A stretch of DNA of 64,000 bases from Lineus longissimus (GCF_910592395.1 NC_088315.1:3908501-3972500), one strand, 5' to 3'; positions 1-12,363 are shown, counted from the stretch's first letter. Notes: generated from the letters alone by a model not told the origin. Translations and numbers: made by a program.

Positions 1-1776
1 GTATTATAATAGTATATCGAACGAAACTGTTGATAAGTGTTATTTTATTAAGCAATATCCTTTATCTCCACGATGTAGACTTGTATGGTGGTCATAATAC
101 CCTTATCATACGCCACGTTGAAGATTTTGTTCCGTTCAGCGTAGAATAAGGGGTTAATGACCGCATATGTGCGCTGCAGACGTTTATTACCAATAATTTA
201 GTTGTAAGGCATAATACAAATGTCTTGACAGAAAATCGTGGTAGCTATTATGATAATGGAGAGGATTCGGCTACGGTAACGATTACTGATGATACTGTAT
301 GCTGACGATACTAAAGCGCTTATTGCCGTTTCTTGGTACCAGCTCACTTGCAAGCGCTATGTTATCTATAGCAGGGATATGTACGTATTAAGGGCTGACC
401 ATGATTGGGCTAGAAGTTGAAATCCTAAAGCAATTAGAACACTTTCAAAACGACGTGGAATGCCAATTTTTAGGTCGGGAATCCGTTCTTTGGTTTAATT
501 GCTTTAGGGTTTCAAGGAGGTGTTTAGCCAAAATGCTGGTGCCTATGGTCAACACAAGATGAATTTTGAAAGCGTTTATGGCAAATTTTAGTTAGATTAA
601 TGGTCAGAGTCAGAGTGGATTTATCAACTTTACCACGTATAGTATACGCATTTGAAAATACAAAACTGCTCTGAGGAATGCGTGATACATGGCTGACATG
701 TCATTATATTGATTACCGACCTGCTAAAAAGTGCACCTACAAATAAGCAACCAATTAACCGAGCTACTGATATCAGTAATCACGGGAAACATGCAGTACT
801 AAGTACTAAGTATTTGACTAATCTATACCAACATGTAACCTTGACTTTTAATTGCTGATTTTTAATTACCATTAGGCGTATTGAATCGAAAGATTTAACT
901 TCACATGTAGAAGATTTACATACATAGAGGAAAATGAAATGTTCACTTCAATGTTGTCAAATTTTGTATCTTTGTACCGTACATGCCACGAATAAATCAG
1001 GAATAATTGTTAAGAAAAATGCCTTATTTTGTCATTTGTCTGTTGGCACTTTTGCTAGCGCAGTGTCTCTTGAATAAAATGTCACTCCGTCAAGTGCTAC
1101 TAAATGGCAAGCCATGAATGGTAGGTCTCGACTTCATGGCTGTGGTCCGAATAGCCACCACGACCTTTGGACCAGATCCCTGCCTATCCGTCTTGTCACC
1201 TTAATTTGCAGTGTTTCGTTCCGATAGTTGGTCCTGACTTCATGGCCATGTCGGCTGCTCATCACCGCCCGACCTTATCCTGAGGGTCTTCTTATTAACC
1301 GTTTACATTTTATCTACCTTGGTCCACGTGGGAATATTCAAATGGGGAAGAAAAAAAACATACCTACGGGCGGTAATGTCTTTTAAGGACATTTAGTAAA
1401 AAAGACAAGTTGCATGATATTTATTGAAGATATTTTCGAAATAAGACAAAACTAGACCGTGTAATACACGATCGTAATGATAAGGTCAGAGTGGTCTACG
1501 ATATATTTCTTGACAACATGAAGAGACTAAGTAAGTGCATTTACATTGTAGCTGCATTATTAAAGTCGGTCTTTTACGAAAGCCGTCGCTCCCACGATAT
1601 TCTAATTGGTTATCTGCTTTATAGTCTTTTGATAGTTTCTATCTTGCAATATTAAGGCAAATTAGACGGCCAAGTCACATAACGGTCCTCATAAAGATAG
1701 TAGGGCACCTAAATAGTACACATTTGCACTGTTTCAGACTACACGTCGATCGAAATGTCGCTCTTCAAAGAAGTAG
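1..1776. other. Intergenic, no gene seen
   Basis: No reading frame here shows a domain, a signal peptide or a convincing splice pair. The only structure noted is an exact 13-bp inverted repeat, CCTAAAGCAATTA at 424-436 and its complement at 496-508. The 3' end of the FReD gene abuts on the right, so its 3' UTR probably runs into this segment. I did not find an AATAAA hexamer close to the stop. Confidence 0.5.
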
Positions 1777-2223
1777 TTAAAAGGTATAAAGGCCAAACAT
1801 TATCAAAGAAATGCCAATTGATCTCTTTGCAGCCGCCTGGGTCATCCAATCAACGTGCAGTGCGCTATCCGGGCCTCCAGCAGCTGTTATCTGGGTCGAG
1901 TTCATTAACTTTTCCGCAGTCAGAGGCGCTGCGGTGCAATTGTTATACCACCATCCTCCTCCGAACTCGTTAGCGCAGTTTCCATTGGCCCAGTTGTCTT
2001 GGTCATTGTCATAAGTGGTGAAGGGCATCCCGTCAATACTGAGACCTGCTTCGGCGGTTAGGAAGGCATCTCCATCTGCATCAGTATTCTCGCCTCGCCT
2101 CAATACCGACATGGTTATTCGAAACTTATCAGCTTCGCTCTGCACTCTCATGGTGGAGTAGTACCTATAATGAAGGAGCATACAATCTGACATATTTTGG
2201 CCGGTTGAATCAGGGAAAGTAGT
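1777..2223 (-). CDS. FReD gene exon 5: fibrinogen domain C-terminal half and stop
   Basis: Contains the hallmark FReD segment DGMPFTTYDNDQDNW and then GNCANEFGGGWWYNNC, with the second disulfide pair and the acidic residues that usually bind calcium. It ends in a weakly conserved tail and stop at 1777. The acceptor at 2223 (AAACAG|ACT) is pyrimidine-poor and in a phase that does not match exon 4. The FReD alignment itself is continuous across the junction. Confidence 0.85.
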   Translation of the reverse strand, partial: TTFPDSTGQNMSDCMLLHYRYYSTMRVQSEADKFRITMSVLRRGENTDADGDAFLTAEAGLSIDGMPFTTYDNDQDNWANGNCANEFGGGWWYNNCTAAPLTAEKLMNSTQITAAGGPDSALHVDWMTQAAAKRSIGISLIMFGLYTF

Positions 2224-5200
2224 CTGTTTCATTGATATCGGATGGAATTCAGCAGATAGATTGTTTTCGAAATTTAAAGGACGACCTTGCTAACTGTGCG
2301 CATTATAACTACGGCCTGTGCCTGAAGCCATCTTTTAGAACGTACAAAAAACTGCCATCTCTAAGTCAGAGACTGAGTCACAGACTTATCCGAGATTATG
2401 GTTTCATCTGAAGTTAAGTTGCATTAGGACTCCAAGATATTTATACACCCCGGACCCGGGGTCTCCTGGGCACTTATACAGCTACAAAATATTTTAGTGT
2501 GAACCCCAAACTTCTGGCGGTATTTCACCTTGCAATGGCGGATTTGTGAAAACCTTTTTTGACTGGAAAATTCTCATGCGCATATTTATATAGAAATGCG
2601 AATTGCAAGAAATAAAGAGCACAAAAACATATATCTATTGTTTACAGAACAGAACTCTGTCATCAGTACCAATACGAACCTCGTGAAGCTTTTATCTTTG
2701 AACCTGTAGAGTTTCAGAGAGATATATTGGCTCCTGGTCCAGTTGGTTAGGTAATGGATTTTCCGGTTTCCCAGATAATAGTCGTAGCCTTTGATACCAC
2801 CGAAACCTGCTGCATAATCTTCATAGCTACGATTGAAAGAGACCGTGGCTTGGGAATTCCAATTTCTGACGAAAAAAAGGAATGACGCTGCCAGTTCGAA
2901 TCTGCAGAGAGGCACCCTCATCACAAACTGTTCAGAAAATTTCACATGATATTGTTACAGCCAAATGACAGACATAACTCAAGGTTGATTGATATTTGCT
3001 TATATAGCAGCATAATGGAGGGCACTCGCGGCAAACATTTACCTATTTGCTTCGTCCGACTGACAAAATTGGCCCTTTGCAAGAGTCAGAATCTCTTGAC
3101 AGGTGTCCTTGTAGTATGAGTATATTGGTACAGTATTTAAGTCAGAATAGCGACAGTGGTAGATTTTCACACTTGCTTACCTTTTCATGAGGAATGTTAT
3201 TTGCGAATAACACATAACCTCAAACGGTTTCGGGGCGTTTGGTGGGAAGACCCACTCACCGTGCCATTCTGTAGCCGTGGTGTCAGAACAATCTGGAAAA
3301 AAGAATATTACATTTTTGACGTTAAAAGTCTGAGTTGGCTCTACTGATGGTGTCACATGGTGCAGGGTGTCAGGGAAACTCGACAGCTCAACAGAGAAGA
3401 GGGAGACATATTCCTGCTAGGAAAACTTACAAGCTATCTGATTGGCTGAACTACTCTTAACTTGCGGATCAATCACTGCCAAACCGTCTTTGAGTTTTGG
3501 AATTTTCTTCCATGAAGTTTTATTTCAAGAATATATAGAGTTATTGCATGTATTTTGATCTCCTTGGTAGCCGAGAGGCATTTTAATCGAGAAAAACTAT
3601 AATTTGCGTGTAAACCCTCCCTCTTCTGCTTGAAGTTGGGCACATCATACTGTCCCCGCGCGTATAATCCCTAACTGTATATATTTCAATTGATTGTCGT
3701 GTTAATATTGCGCACAGGAATTGCAAACGACCTTCATCAGTACTTATCAGTGCTTATCAAGCTCGTCTACTCAGAATCCCATGGGTCATGATATCCACTT
3801 AATTGATTATTGGTCGCTTTTGATAACTGGACACACGCAAATTGATCATCAAATAATTGTCGAACCAATGCAGTTTCAGCATTAGCCAGCCAATAATGAA
3901 GTTCAAAAATCTCACGGACTACGATGGCGAGTTTTCAGTTCCTACGTTATCCGCATTCTATCTTACACTTACTTGTATCTAGTGATATGTAAGCGTATTT
4001 TACAATAAAGACGAACCTAATTCGGTGGATTCTCTATGAATATGCACAATATATTCTGATGTTTAATATTCAAATACAATACACTGATTAGAATTCGGTT
4101 CATATCTTGGATCGAGAAGTCACCGATCTTCAGAATTTCACACGCATTTTCAGAACGTAAATCTCTCTCTATGTTGCATAAAATACTAGTAAGTCTCACT
4201 AAAGTCACCCATACCGTTTATCCTGGTTGCGCAAGCCTTCCCACCGTATCCGCGCGGACATACACACATTCCTGTGGTGTTGTCGATATTGCCGCCCTGA
4301 CATTCAACTTTCTGCAAAAAAGCGACAAAGATGCAACCAGTTTGGTGATTCATGTGATACTGTACGCCTTGTAAGTGAAGTCCATCCGGTTGGTTTCACT
4401 TCAGCGAAACACAATGGAGTTGGAATATGCTTATTACCGCGATGGGGATGATAGGATGACCAGGCACCCGAATAACCCAAGTAAACATTGTGTTCCGCTG
4501 AAGCGGAACTAACCCAATGGCTGAAAACGCTCATTTTGTCAGTTAAATCACAACAATGGAACAGTAAAGCTTTTTTGCTGTCCTTTCACATACAGACGTT
4601 CCTTAATCGACGTACCTACAATAAGCTGTACGTACAATATTGTAGAATATTCTAATACCAAACCTTCACTCCTAGATGGGAAGTACCAAGACCCACTGTC
4701 CATAAACACACCTTGAATATTGTTTGTCCTGATGTCGTCGACGTACCGGAAAATGCAAACCAAAACGAAAAACAAACAAACAGCAGTCTGAGGATGTCAG
4801 CAGCGTTCATGTAACTTTCATGACACCGTTTATAAAGGAAATAGGTACATATAGGTCAAACGACTGCGCGCTGTAACTTACCCTGTAGAAGCTGACGACA
4901 CCTGGTGTGGTTACCAACCCAGTGCATGTCCCATACCCTCGCTTGAGATTGATTGCACTCCCGATAAAACAGTTCACAGAATTTGTTTTGGACGGATTAT
5001 AATGCATGTTCTCACACGCATCTCCATGATTTAAACACAGTACGGCGCAGTCTACTTTGCTCCTTGCCTGATATCTTGCTTTGATATTAGCCGTTGGAAT
5101 TCCAATGCCGTCCCCGCATTTGAACATGATGGTCTCTTTCTCTGTCGCTGCTATGGCGGCCGAAACGAAGAGAGAAAACACTGGAAGCAAAGCCACTATA

Positions 5201-5232
5201 ATGGGAAGGTGCGGCTTCTTTTGAGATGACAT
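1777..5232 (-). CDS. Secreted PAN/apple - EGF-like - fibrinogen-related domain protein (five exons)
   Basis: Probably a secreted recognition or lectin-like protein. Coding exons on the minus strand are 5232-4882, 4311-4215, 3292-3181, 2865-2704 and 2223-1777. Domain order is a signal peptide (about residues 1-29), a six-Cys PAN/apple-like region (about 39-117), a short EGF-like module (118-149) and a fibrinogen C-terminal domain to the end. Introns 1 to 3 have good GT-AG sites and phases that agree: exon 1 ends in phase 0, exon 2 leaves one base completing an Asp codon, and exon 3 leaves two bases completing an Arg codon. Intron 4 does not fit. Exon 4 ends in phase 2 at the natural donor, while the only good acceptor for exon 5 is phase 0. 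A missed micro-exon, a sequence error or an inactivating indel are all possible. FReD proteins commonly bind acetylated or other sugars in invertebrate immunity; that role is inferred, not seen. Confidence 0.85.
2704..2865 (-). CDS. FReD gene exon 4: fibrinogen domain core, first half
   Basis: A T-rich acceptor ending cgtcag joins in frame to exon 3. It encodes FNRSYEDYAAGFGG followed by YYLGNRKIHYLT, the classic FReD block (R-x-W-x-x-Y-x-x-G-F-G ... W-L-G-N-x-x-I-H-x-L-T). The likely donor is TACAG|GTTCAA, where homology to the family ends. Confidence 0.85.
3181..3292 (-). CDS. FReD gene exon 3: start of fibrinogen domain
   Basis: Acceptor ttccag, donor AAAAG|GTAAGC. The split Asp codon is followed by Cys-Ser-Asp, and a second Cys (VMCYS) lies 26 residues later. 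These match the first disulfide pair at the start of a fibrinogen-related domain, though the intervening sequence is more diverged than usual. Confidence 0.75.
4215..4311 (-). CDS. FReD gene exon 2: short EGF-like module
   Basis: A pyrimidine-rich acceptor (cttttttgcag) opens a frame of 32 codons with the pattern C-x-G-G ... G-x-C-x-C-P-x-G-Y-x-G-x-x-C. This is the second half of an EGF-like domain. Only four of the usual six cysteines are present, so the module is short or its first part is on an exon I did not find. The donor ACG|GTATGG leaves one base. Confidence 0.75.
4882..5232 (-). CDS. FReD gene exon 1: signal peptide and PAN/apple-like domain
   Basis: Encodes 117 residues starting at an ATG. 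Residues 10-29 are a hydrophobic signal sequence ending AAIAA, so cleavage is likely near residue 29. Six cysteines at 39, 62, 66, 73, 88 and 103, with the DCAVLC spacing near the first third, fit a PAN/apple fold used for protein or carbohydrate binding. The exon ends with SFYR at a strong donor (AGG|GTAAGT) in phase 0. Confidence 0.8.
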
Positions 5233-8200
5233 CCTACTGGTAAAATTTCATTTAACTAAGAGAAATTCCATGAGGTATAGCAAATGAATATCCCGATTTT
5301 TGAAAAACAAGTGCAATAAAACGTTCTGATTTCGCAGCATTCGATAGAAATATTTGACTATTGGACACAGTTCTGGTATAATTATGCGACATGTCCTTCT
5401 GGAAATTCCTTCTGAATTTGACTCATCGGTGACATAGAGTGGGACATGGCGGACAATGTCCCGAGAACCATCAGCTGAATTGAACGCGACGCCTGCCGAA
5501 CATACACGGATTAGGTGCCGCATTCACTGGACGTCCCGCAAAGGAAACGGGCTACAGCGCATTAATTGAAGTCGAATGTCATTAAAACCTTCATTAAAAG
5601 CATTGTGGGAGAATTTGTTCTAGACACGCATGGCTTATGACATTAAATAAGGTGATGAATGTCAGCTGCAGCTAAGTTTAAAATGGTAATTGCCATTAGA
5701 TGAAGGATTGAGTTCCGTATTCCGTGACCAGGCATACATATACAAATTACTTGTTGTTTTTCTGTCATGGCAATTGTACATAGAGATCCCAGGTAAGCAT
5801 TTAATCAACAATTCATTATTTCGGACATATTCGTCATCTGTGATCTGGAATTAATCTCAAAGCTGTCAAGAATGGAAGTCAAAGGTTATGAAATTATGAC
5901 CCTCTCGGGAGTAAGTAATCGAGAGGCCACATGCACTCTTAGAAATAAAGGTTTTTGACTTTTGTAAAAACTTTGGCTCTTCGACCAACACAAGCATGCC
6001 AAATATTCACCCTATATTATCTATAGTTTTTTTTGGCGAAAACCCCATACAGATCGAGGTGGAAAACCTCTCGAGATTTTCCAGTATCTCAAAATAATTT
6101 CATTAAATATCCCATTTAGAAAATACAAAAAGGCTTATAATATAGAGCAGTTTGAAATTCTTGGCATACTGTCTTTCAAACTTTGTAGTTTGAATAATCT
6201 AAACGTTTCTGTCAATTATCAAACCAGGTCAATAATTGTCCTACCAGATCGAATATCACTGTTTTGCATATTTCACTTATGCTGTCAGAAGTCCTTTTAC
6301 AATGTTTGTATTGCAATTAAGGCAAAGCATCCAAAGGAAGCATATCGATAGGAACTTGATCGCGAGTGCTAAAATCGATTCAGTTTTATTGGACTTCTAT
6401 TAAGTTCTTTGACATGACACCATGATAAAGTACCTACATGAATTGCGTGCACGCTGGGACTTAAAAAGTTACACAGGTCAGCCAAGACCTCTTCACTGAG
6501 CACAAGAAAAAAAATATATCAGCGTGTACATCATCAACGTAAGTTAAAACATCAACAAAGTGACCGTTTCCCAACTCGGAATTGACTTAGAGTACATTGT
6601 ATACATCATATTTAAAGTTACCAGATGGTTTAGTATAAACCACTTATGAATAATCTATATTCGAGAAGCAGAATATGGATTTATGTGACCTAATAATAGT
6701 TTATTAGACAGCATCGACAGATGCCTTACATTTGTAAGTCACCGTGTCACACCGCGATAGATGTTTTCAGTTTTGCAATGCTTTATAATCGTATGATATA
6801 TGAGCAGACCGGGTACCAATCTTAACCTGTCTGAACTAAAAAAAGAAAATCAACTCGTTCTTCGTATTTACTTGCTCACTTATCTTTATTTATTGAACAG
6901 AAATGAGATTAACGAACTAACACAATGAGTTGTTAGACTTCGTAACAAATGCCAAGAGTCTGCATGCCAAAAGTCACCTACTGAGAATAAAACAAAAACT
7001 GAAACTTATTGGAAATAAGACAGTTCAAAATAATGACTGTTTTGTTTCGTTTGGCGAATTTTCAATCATGGTTGGTTGTTGTGCGCTTTCAGCATTACAT
7101 TTATTCGGTTCAAGAATATAGAGAGTAGTGACACAATTTCTGAGAAGATACATTTTATGGTTATTCAATGAGTTCGGTCATGAAATAACGAGCTGAAGAT
7201 TTCAGTCAAAAATGAAGTTTTTTGGCGGGCATATCCGCCAAGGAAAATAGGCACCAATGTTGATAACACATCGCAGTAATTATGAAGGAGTAACAGTTGT
7301 GATAGTTTGACACGCTAATGACCCAGCGACGATTTGACGCACTGCGAAATCTGAGAGAAACATGATTGTGATTTTGTTTGTTTTTAAAATTCCCGGGAAC
7401 ATCACGTCTTCACGACATCAGGCATAAATATTAATAGATGTGGTCCTTATGATAAACTTCTGTTCATAATTTAAACTTTAATCAGGCACTTTTCATCAAC
7501 ACGAAAGAAACCGATATCGCTTTTTAATGCCCCAAAAACATTGTAAAACTACGTTCGGCTACGTTTGCAGAAATCTTATAATTATGTCACGTATACGGTA
7601 TTGCTTGTCACGGGTCTTCGCCAGATAAAAAATTTTCATCAAACATTTAAGAGGTGAATTCCTAAAATGAGTGTCTTTCTAAAACATACGATGTATTTGT
7701 CGTCGGGTTATCAGTATTCACGTGCTCTGAGCTCTTCCTATCTCATGCATTTCACGATGTCCATCTTAATCACTGCATTGCATAGAATAATAACAGACAT
7801 TTATAACCACTGCTAAAGCCAAGAAAATAGAACAAAGAAGTGAAGCTTTCGGTGAAGGAAAGAAAGTTGAAGAAAAAAACAACGTTGGACATTTCTTTTA
7901 CATTCAATCGGATTCACTTTCGTTCCAAATTCTTCCGCCAGAGTTAACGTGAGCATTTTACATCAGTTACGTGCTCCAGTTTGTGGTATGTTGCTGAAAT
8001 ACCATAGAGTGAAAAAGCCGATTGCAGTTTTAGTTTTCAATCAAATTGATGTAATTATATATGCTTATAGTATAATCATCTTACAATCACCTTAACCGAA
8101 TCATTCTCCTCACCAACGTGCAGGTCATGCATTGCGTGGACACTGGGCCGGGCCGGAAAATTGAGATTTGTAAGTGATATTACGGATACACATGCGCAAT

Positions 8201-9838
8201 CGGATCGACATTGTACACATTTTAATTTCATATCGATAGGATTTGTATCCATATATGTCGTGGATGTCGACTTCCTCTTCTTCACCAGTAACTGCTCTAT
8301 CATAGAAGTAGAACACTGGAGTTACTATACATTTGTTCCTCAACAGCACAACGGTGCACAGCACAATCGCCAGCGAAAGATATTCTTGTTGTCCAAACCC
8401 CGAAGAACAGTCTCAAGAGAATTTCTCATTCTCACCCAAAATCTCACGAGAACCCTGGACTTATCAATTCCAACCTTTCATTTTCAATATAAGAAAGACG
8501 TCCAGTCAAAAATATCTTTATTTACATGTGTTTGCAAATCAGTGATTCAATGTACAATAGTCACTCCTAGAATATAAAATAGTTCCTGTCACCGTATACG
8601 TATTGCTGTCGACGTCAGTTAGACATATTACATTACAGTGTTCAGTCAGTGTCCTCCCGTTTTATCCGATTGTTTTGTAGACATCCCAGGGGGCATCACT
8701 AGACGTCCGCCGATAGAGGATTATCCTGAAAGATAAGGAATAAGGTCATTCATACGGTGATTCATTTATAGTGTGTCTCATGTGTTACACTTGATTTGCT
8801 CTTTGGTTTTGCCTTAAAAGAAGATAGGTACCTCATCCTTTGATTTAATGAGAGCATAAAACAAACGTATTATTTGGCTGGTTCACCGTCTTTTGGTGAC
8901 AACAGGGATTATGATTGCCAATAACATGTATTCCGAGATGCTTTAGTTTGTATTAAAGGGTGTTATGCTAACGCTGTGCCTAGAGAGTGCAGTAGTAGGC
9001 CTATTCATTAGTGCATCCATTTAACTGTGTGAAAAGTACGACGGACAAATGTTCTAAACAAATCTGTAAACATATACTTTTTTTCAAATTTCGTTGACTT
9101 TAGTAGCGCAGACATGACAGATAGACAACTCAAACTGATGGCACTGTTCATAGGTTCATATTTTGTTTCTCACTGTACCACGCCATTAAGGCACAAACGG
9201 CCAATACTGCAGTTATTTAGCCTTTTCGTCATGGCAGTTTGTTAATTTGTTTCGATCAACACGAGGGTCTGGCTGATGATCAGTACATACACATGCAGTT
9301 GTATACATTTGTATACATAACTGGACAACAACAACAAGCATGCAAACCTACGAAACAATTTTCATTTTACCGTTCTTCGTATCGTCTGAGGTAAAATCGA
9401 CGGTAAGAGCCAATAAGCTGAGGGAAAAAATAAAAATAAAGTAAAAGGTTGATAAAAAAGCAGAAAAGAAATGAAAGCTAAGCTAACATTTAGATACGGT
9501 GTTACTAAAGGGCGTCATTTCAGAAAATTCTGACTCCATCAGAATATCATAGTTGAACATCCAGTTGAGTTGACTATAGATAAATACTGATATTCAACGT
9601 ATTGTCAATGCATAACTACGTTATTTCAATGGTCGTCAGAATATCTTTTAAGTCTTTTTGACGCTTCTCCTAATCTAGTCTCCAATAAGAAAGGGATCGG
9701 GAATGGACAAGCATACAGGCTATGGGCTTGATTCCTTACAGTACGTAATGGGGCCATCTAACTTTTAGGTCGGGTGTATAAAACCATCAATTGTGATTTT
9801 CCTTCACCCCCATAAGTTGGACAAAGCGATACACGGGA
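5233..9838. other. Intergenic, no supported gene
   Basis: Upstream flank of the FReD gene, which should hold its promoter, though I see no clear TATA box. At 8076-8364 two overlapping minus-strand frames stay open, one ending near a possible donor (AAG|GTGATT). Neither resembles a known family. The remainder is AT-rich and without visible structure. Confidence 0.4.
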
Positions 9839-10152
9839 CGTCCTCGTGAATACCGGTAGCCTATCCTTACTGTACTATAATGGTAGGACCATATATTTCG
9901 GAGGTCCACAAAAGGGTACCAGTAGGACTAAGTATATGCTTTGGTCCCGCCTTTATTGACTAACAGAACATTAGAAATCCCCGCTCGTGTGGTTTGCAGA
10001 TCTTCAGCCAATGACTGTGACGGACTGCCCATACAATACGATTTGAATAACACTGTCCATGGAGTATAAATAGCCAATCATAATTCTTGCAATATATGGC
10101 ACCCCAAGAGGCCTCTTCAATTTGGCACCCGATACCGGTATTCACGAGGACG
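9839..10152. repeat. Possible short inverted-repeat (MITE-like) element
   Basis: Exact 20-bp terminal inverted repeats: CGTCCTCGTGAATACCGGTA at 9839-9858 and its complement at 10133-10152. Outside them the similarity resumes (an acgggacg block on both sides) if a 13-bp insertion is allowed on the right, so the element may extend to about 9826-10176. There is no transposase and no clear target-site duplication. A non-autonomous DNA transposon is the simplest reading. Confidence 0.45.
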
Positions 10153-10279
10153 ACCTGTGTATGCGTCCCGTTGCGATACTTAACCTGTGCGTTTGTCCAC
10201 GGTGAGGTTAAGGGATTTCCGAAAGCAGAAGTTGGTCAACTACTAATAAGAATTGTTGACTCTGTTTGGACTAGTCTAT

Positions 10280-10329
10280 AAAGAAACACCCGTTATACAG
10301 TGTTAACACCGTATAATGGGTGTTTCTTT
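10280..10329. repeat. 50-bp near-perfect palindrome
   Basis: The two 25-base halves are complementary at 23 positions, with centre GTTAAC and outer arms AAAGAAACACCC. Such a palindrome can form a cruciform or an RNA hairpin. It may be a solo foldback repeat related to the inverted-repeat element just upstream. No coding role is seen. Confidence 0.6.
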
Positions 10330-10414
10330 GAATTGCCAATATTTTGAGTCGACTCTGTCGATTCTGCTTTCAGAATTTGGTACATGGTAGCAGGTGGGAT
10401 GAGTAACATTTTAC

Positions 10415-10580
10415 CCGCCTGGTCTGACTGAAGTTGTCTCATCATATGTTCGTACGTCAGCAACGTTAGTATATCACCTACACAGAGAGTGAGTTTACAA
10501 TTATTGTGGCGATATACGCAGTGCTCAATCAGATAATCACTGGCACTGACGCTGACGAGGAAGATTCCGACCAATAACAT
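10415..10580 (-). CDS. Candidate first exon of a secreted protein, possibly with a lectin-like start
   Basis: From the ATG at 10580 the frame runs 55 codons to a plausible donor (GCGG|GTAAAA). It starts with a short hydrophobic leader (MLLVGIFLVSVSAS). A Cys-containing segment, HCVYRHNNCKLTLCVGD, follows. The CxLxLxCxxGD spacing loosely recalls the N-terminal part of rhamnose-binding (SUEL-type) lectin domains. I found no downstream exon completing such a domain, so both the gene and the family are tentative. Confidence 0.3.
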
Positions 10581-12214
10581 CGTGTAAGGAATATTGACGA
10601 AAAAAAGCACTGATCTTACCAACCTAATATTGAATCTTATGTATTTGGTAATGCAATATTGAGTGGAGTATCCTGTACGCTGTTTTCAATACTAATGACC
10701 AATGTTGACGAGCCAGGACACGAGGCGAACAGCATCTCGACCCTAGTGATAGAGCGCCATCTTCACTGACTTTTACTGAATGTCTTTCGGCTGCTTAGTG
10801 CTTTCAGACCGTCTCATCTACATTTAACTGGACCTGGAACTTCATTGAGAGGTTTATGTTACCAGAAAAACCATGATTCATTCCTCGTACCTGATGTGAG
10901 TGCCGGTTTATCGTGTAAAGCTTGCGTCGTCGACTCGGCCACAGCACTTCGATATAAATTATTTTTCTCAAAGTATAACTTCCATAGCTTCCAAAATTCG
11001 ATGCTATTTTTGGCTCGGTTCGTCTGGAAAGATGTAAGAGATGAAGAGGTGACCAACAGTACATGGCAAACTATAGGTTTGGAAACTAAGCGACAGCATC
11101 TGTACATAATTTGCTTGTTGAAAAGGGTGCGACTCAATCACTCATGCATCGCAAGTGACCTCACCAGAACAGCGATGACTGTCGTTGCAAGCTTTGTTTT
11201 ATAGATGGCAATCGCGAATCACTCATCATAAAGCAAGACACCGTTTGCAATTTATGGTACTAATAGAACAACAAGACATAGATCGATATGAGCATTTGAG
11301 ATGCTTTAGGACCAAAGCTAAGGAATTTAATATCTCAAATGCAATAATCTCGAGAACGCAAAAGTTAAGAAATGCTGTGTTCTTTGCAGCATTAGAGGTA
11401 TTAATTGAAAATGGAATCTTGTTTTCAGGCCTTCATCTCCCAAGTTATACCAGCTTTCTGGTTGTGACTATGTCTTCATAAGACCAATTAGAGAGAAATC
11501 ACAAATGAATCCCTCTCTGCTCAATTTTAGCAGTTATATAGGATAAGATCACACACCTACCATTATTTTTTCTTTTCTATTTTCTGATCGCTTTAGAAAC
11601 TGAAATTTAAAAAAAGAAGCATTGGTGACATCGGGTGCATTGCAATGAGAACCAAGCAGTTGGTATATCGACATCTACATCTACGTCTCCTTCAAACAAA
11701 AATTGCGAGATATCTGAATACTACCTGACACAACTAACTGCATGGTTCGTTATTGAATTATTTTAGACAAAATCTCTGCATCTATTGTTGATAATGATGT
11801 AGTATTTCATAAGTCACTATTCAAAATTTGATCAACATGCAGTGCAATACAATAATACTCACTTCATCATAGCAATTCTGAAATGTTGCAGAGAAAAATA
11901 CAGTAAGCCATGATGCAAAAACGTTTGACATTGATAGCTGACAATTTTGATTCTGTTTTTAATTTTTACTGGAATATAATCATTTGATTTGGTTACAATT
12001 TGAGCGTCTTTCCTTTCAATGTTGTTTGTTTGTTCTGTGAAGATTATTGTTATTTTACTGTTGTTGTCTTTACCTGTGTTAGCAGGTGCTATTACTATGT
12101 TATTAACTGATCGAAATGTGATATCATGTACGGCATACGTGTATTATAGTGGTTAGACTTGGGTAAAAACTTACTGACAAAATAAACACTTTTCAAACAG
12201 TATTTGAAACTTAC
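10581..12214. other. Intergenic, nothing recognised
   Basis: Open frames on both strands around 10.8-11.5 kb overlap one another and show no domain, signal peptide or well-placed splice sites. I treat them as chance. Confidence 0.4.
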
Positions 12215-12363
12215 CCTGTAGTCTATCTGTTATCGCATAGTCATGAAAAAGAAATGAGAGGGAATGATCAGGGCGAGCTGTTAGGTTAAAACATTGATGT
12301 CTGCCTATTGTATAATGAACAATAACTACACCAGTGTCAATTTCAGTACCCCAGTTCAACAAT
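12215..12363 (-). CDS. Possible exon of an unrecognised minus-strand gene
   Basis: It ends at a strong donor, CTACAGG|GTAAGT. An open frame of about 49 codons, including GRHQCFNLTARPDHSL, runs back to a candidate acceptor at 12363 with a poor pyrimidine tract. No homology is recognised. Support is only the donor and the open frame. Confidence 0.2.

Noticed and set aside
1755-2014. Plus-strand frames opposite FReD exon 5
   Set aside because: They are antisense shadows of the fibrinogen domain exon.
8161-8577. 138-codon plus-strand frame
   Set aside because: No domain, no signal peptide, and the opposite strand has equally open frames. Probably chance in AT-rich DNA.
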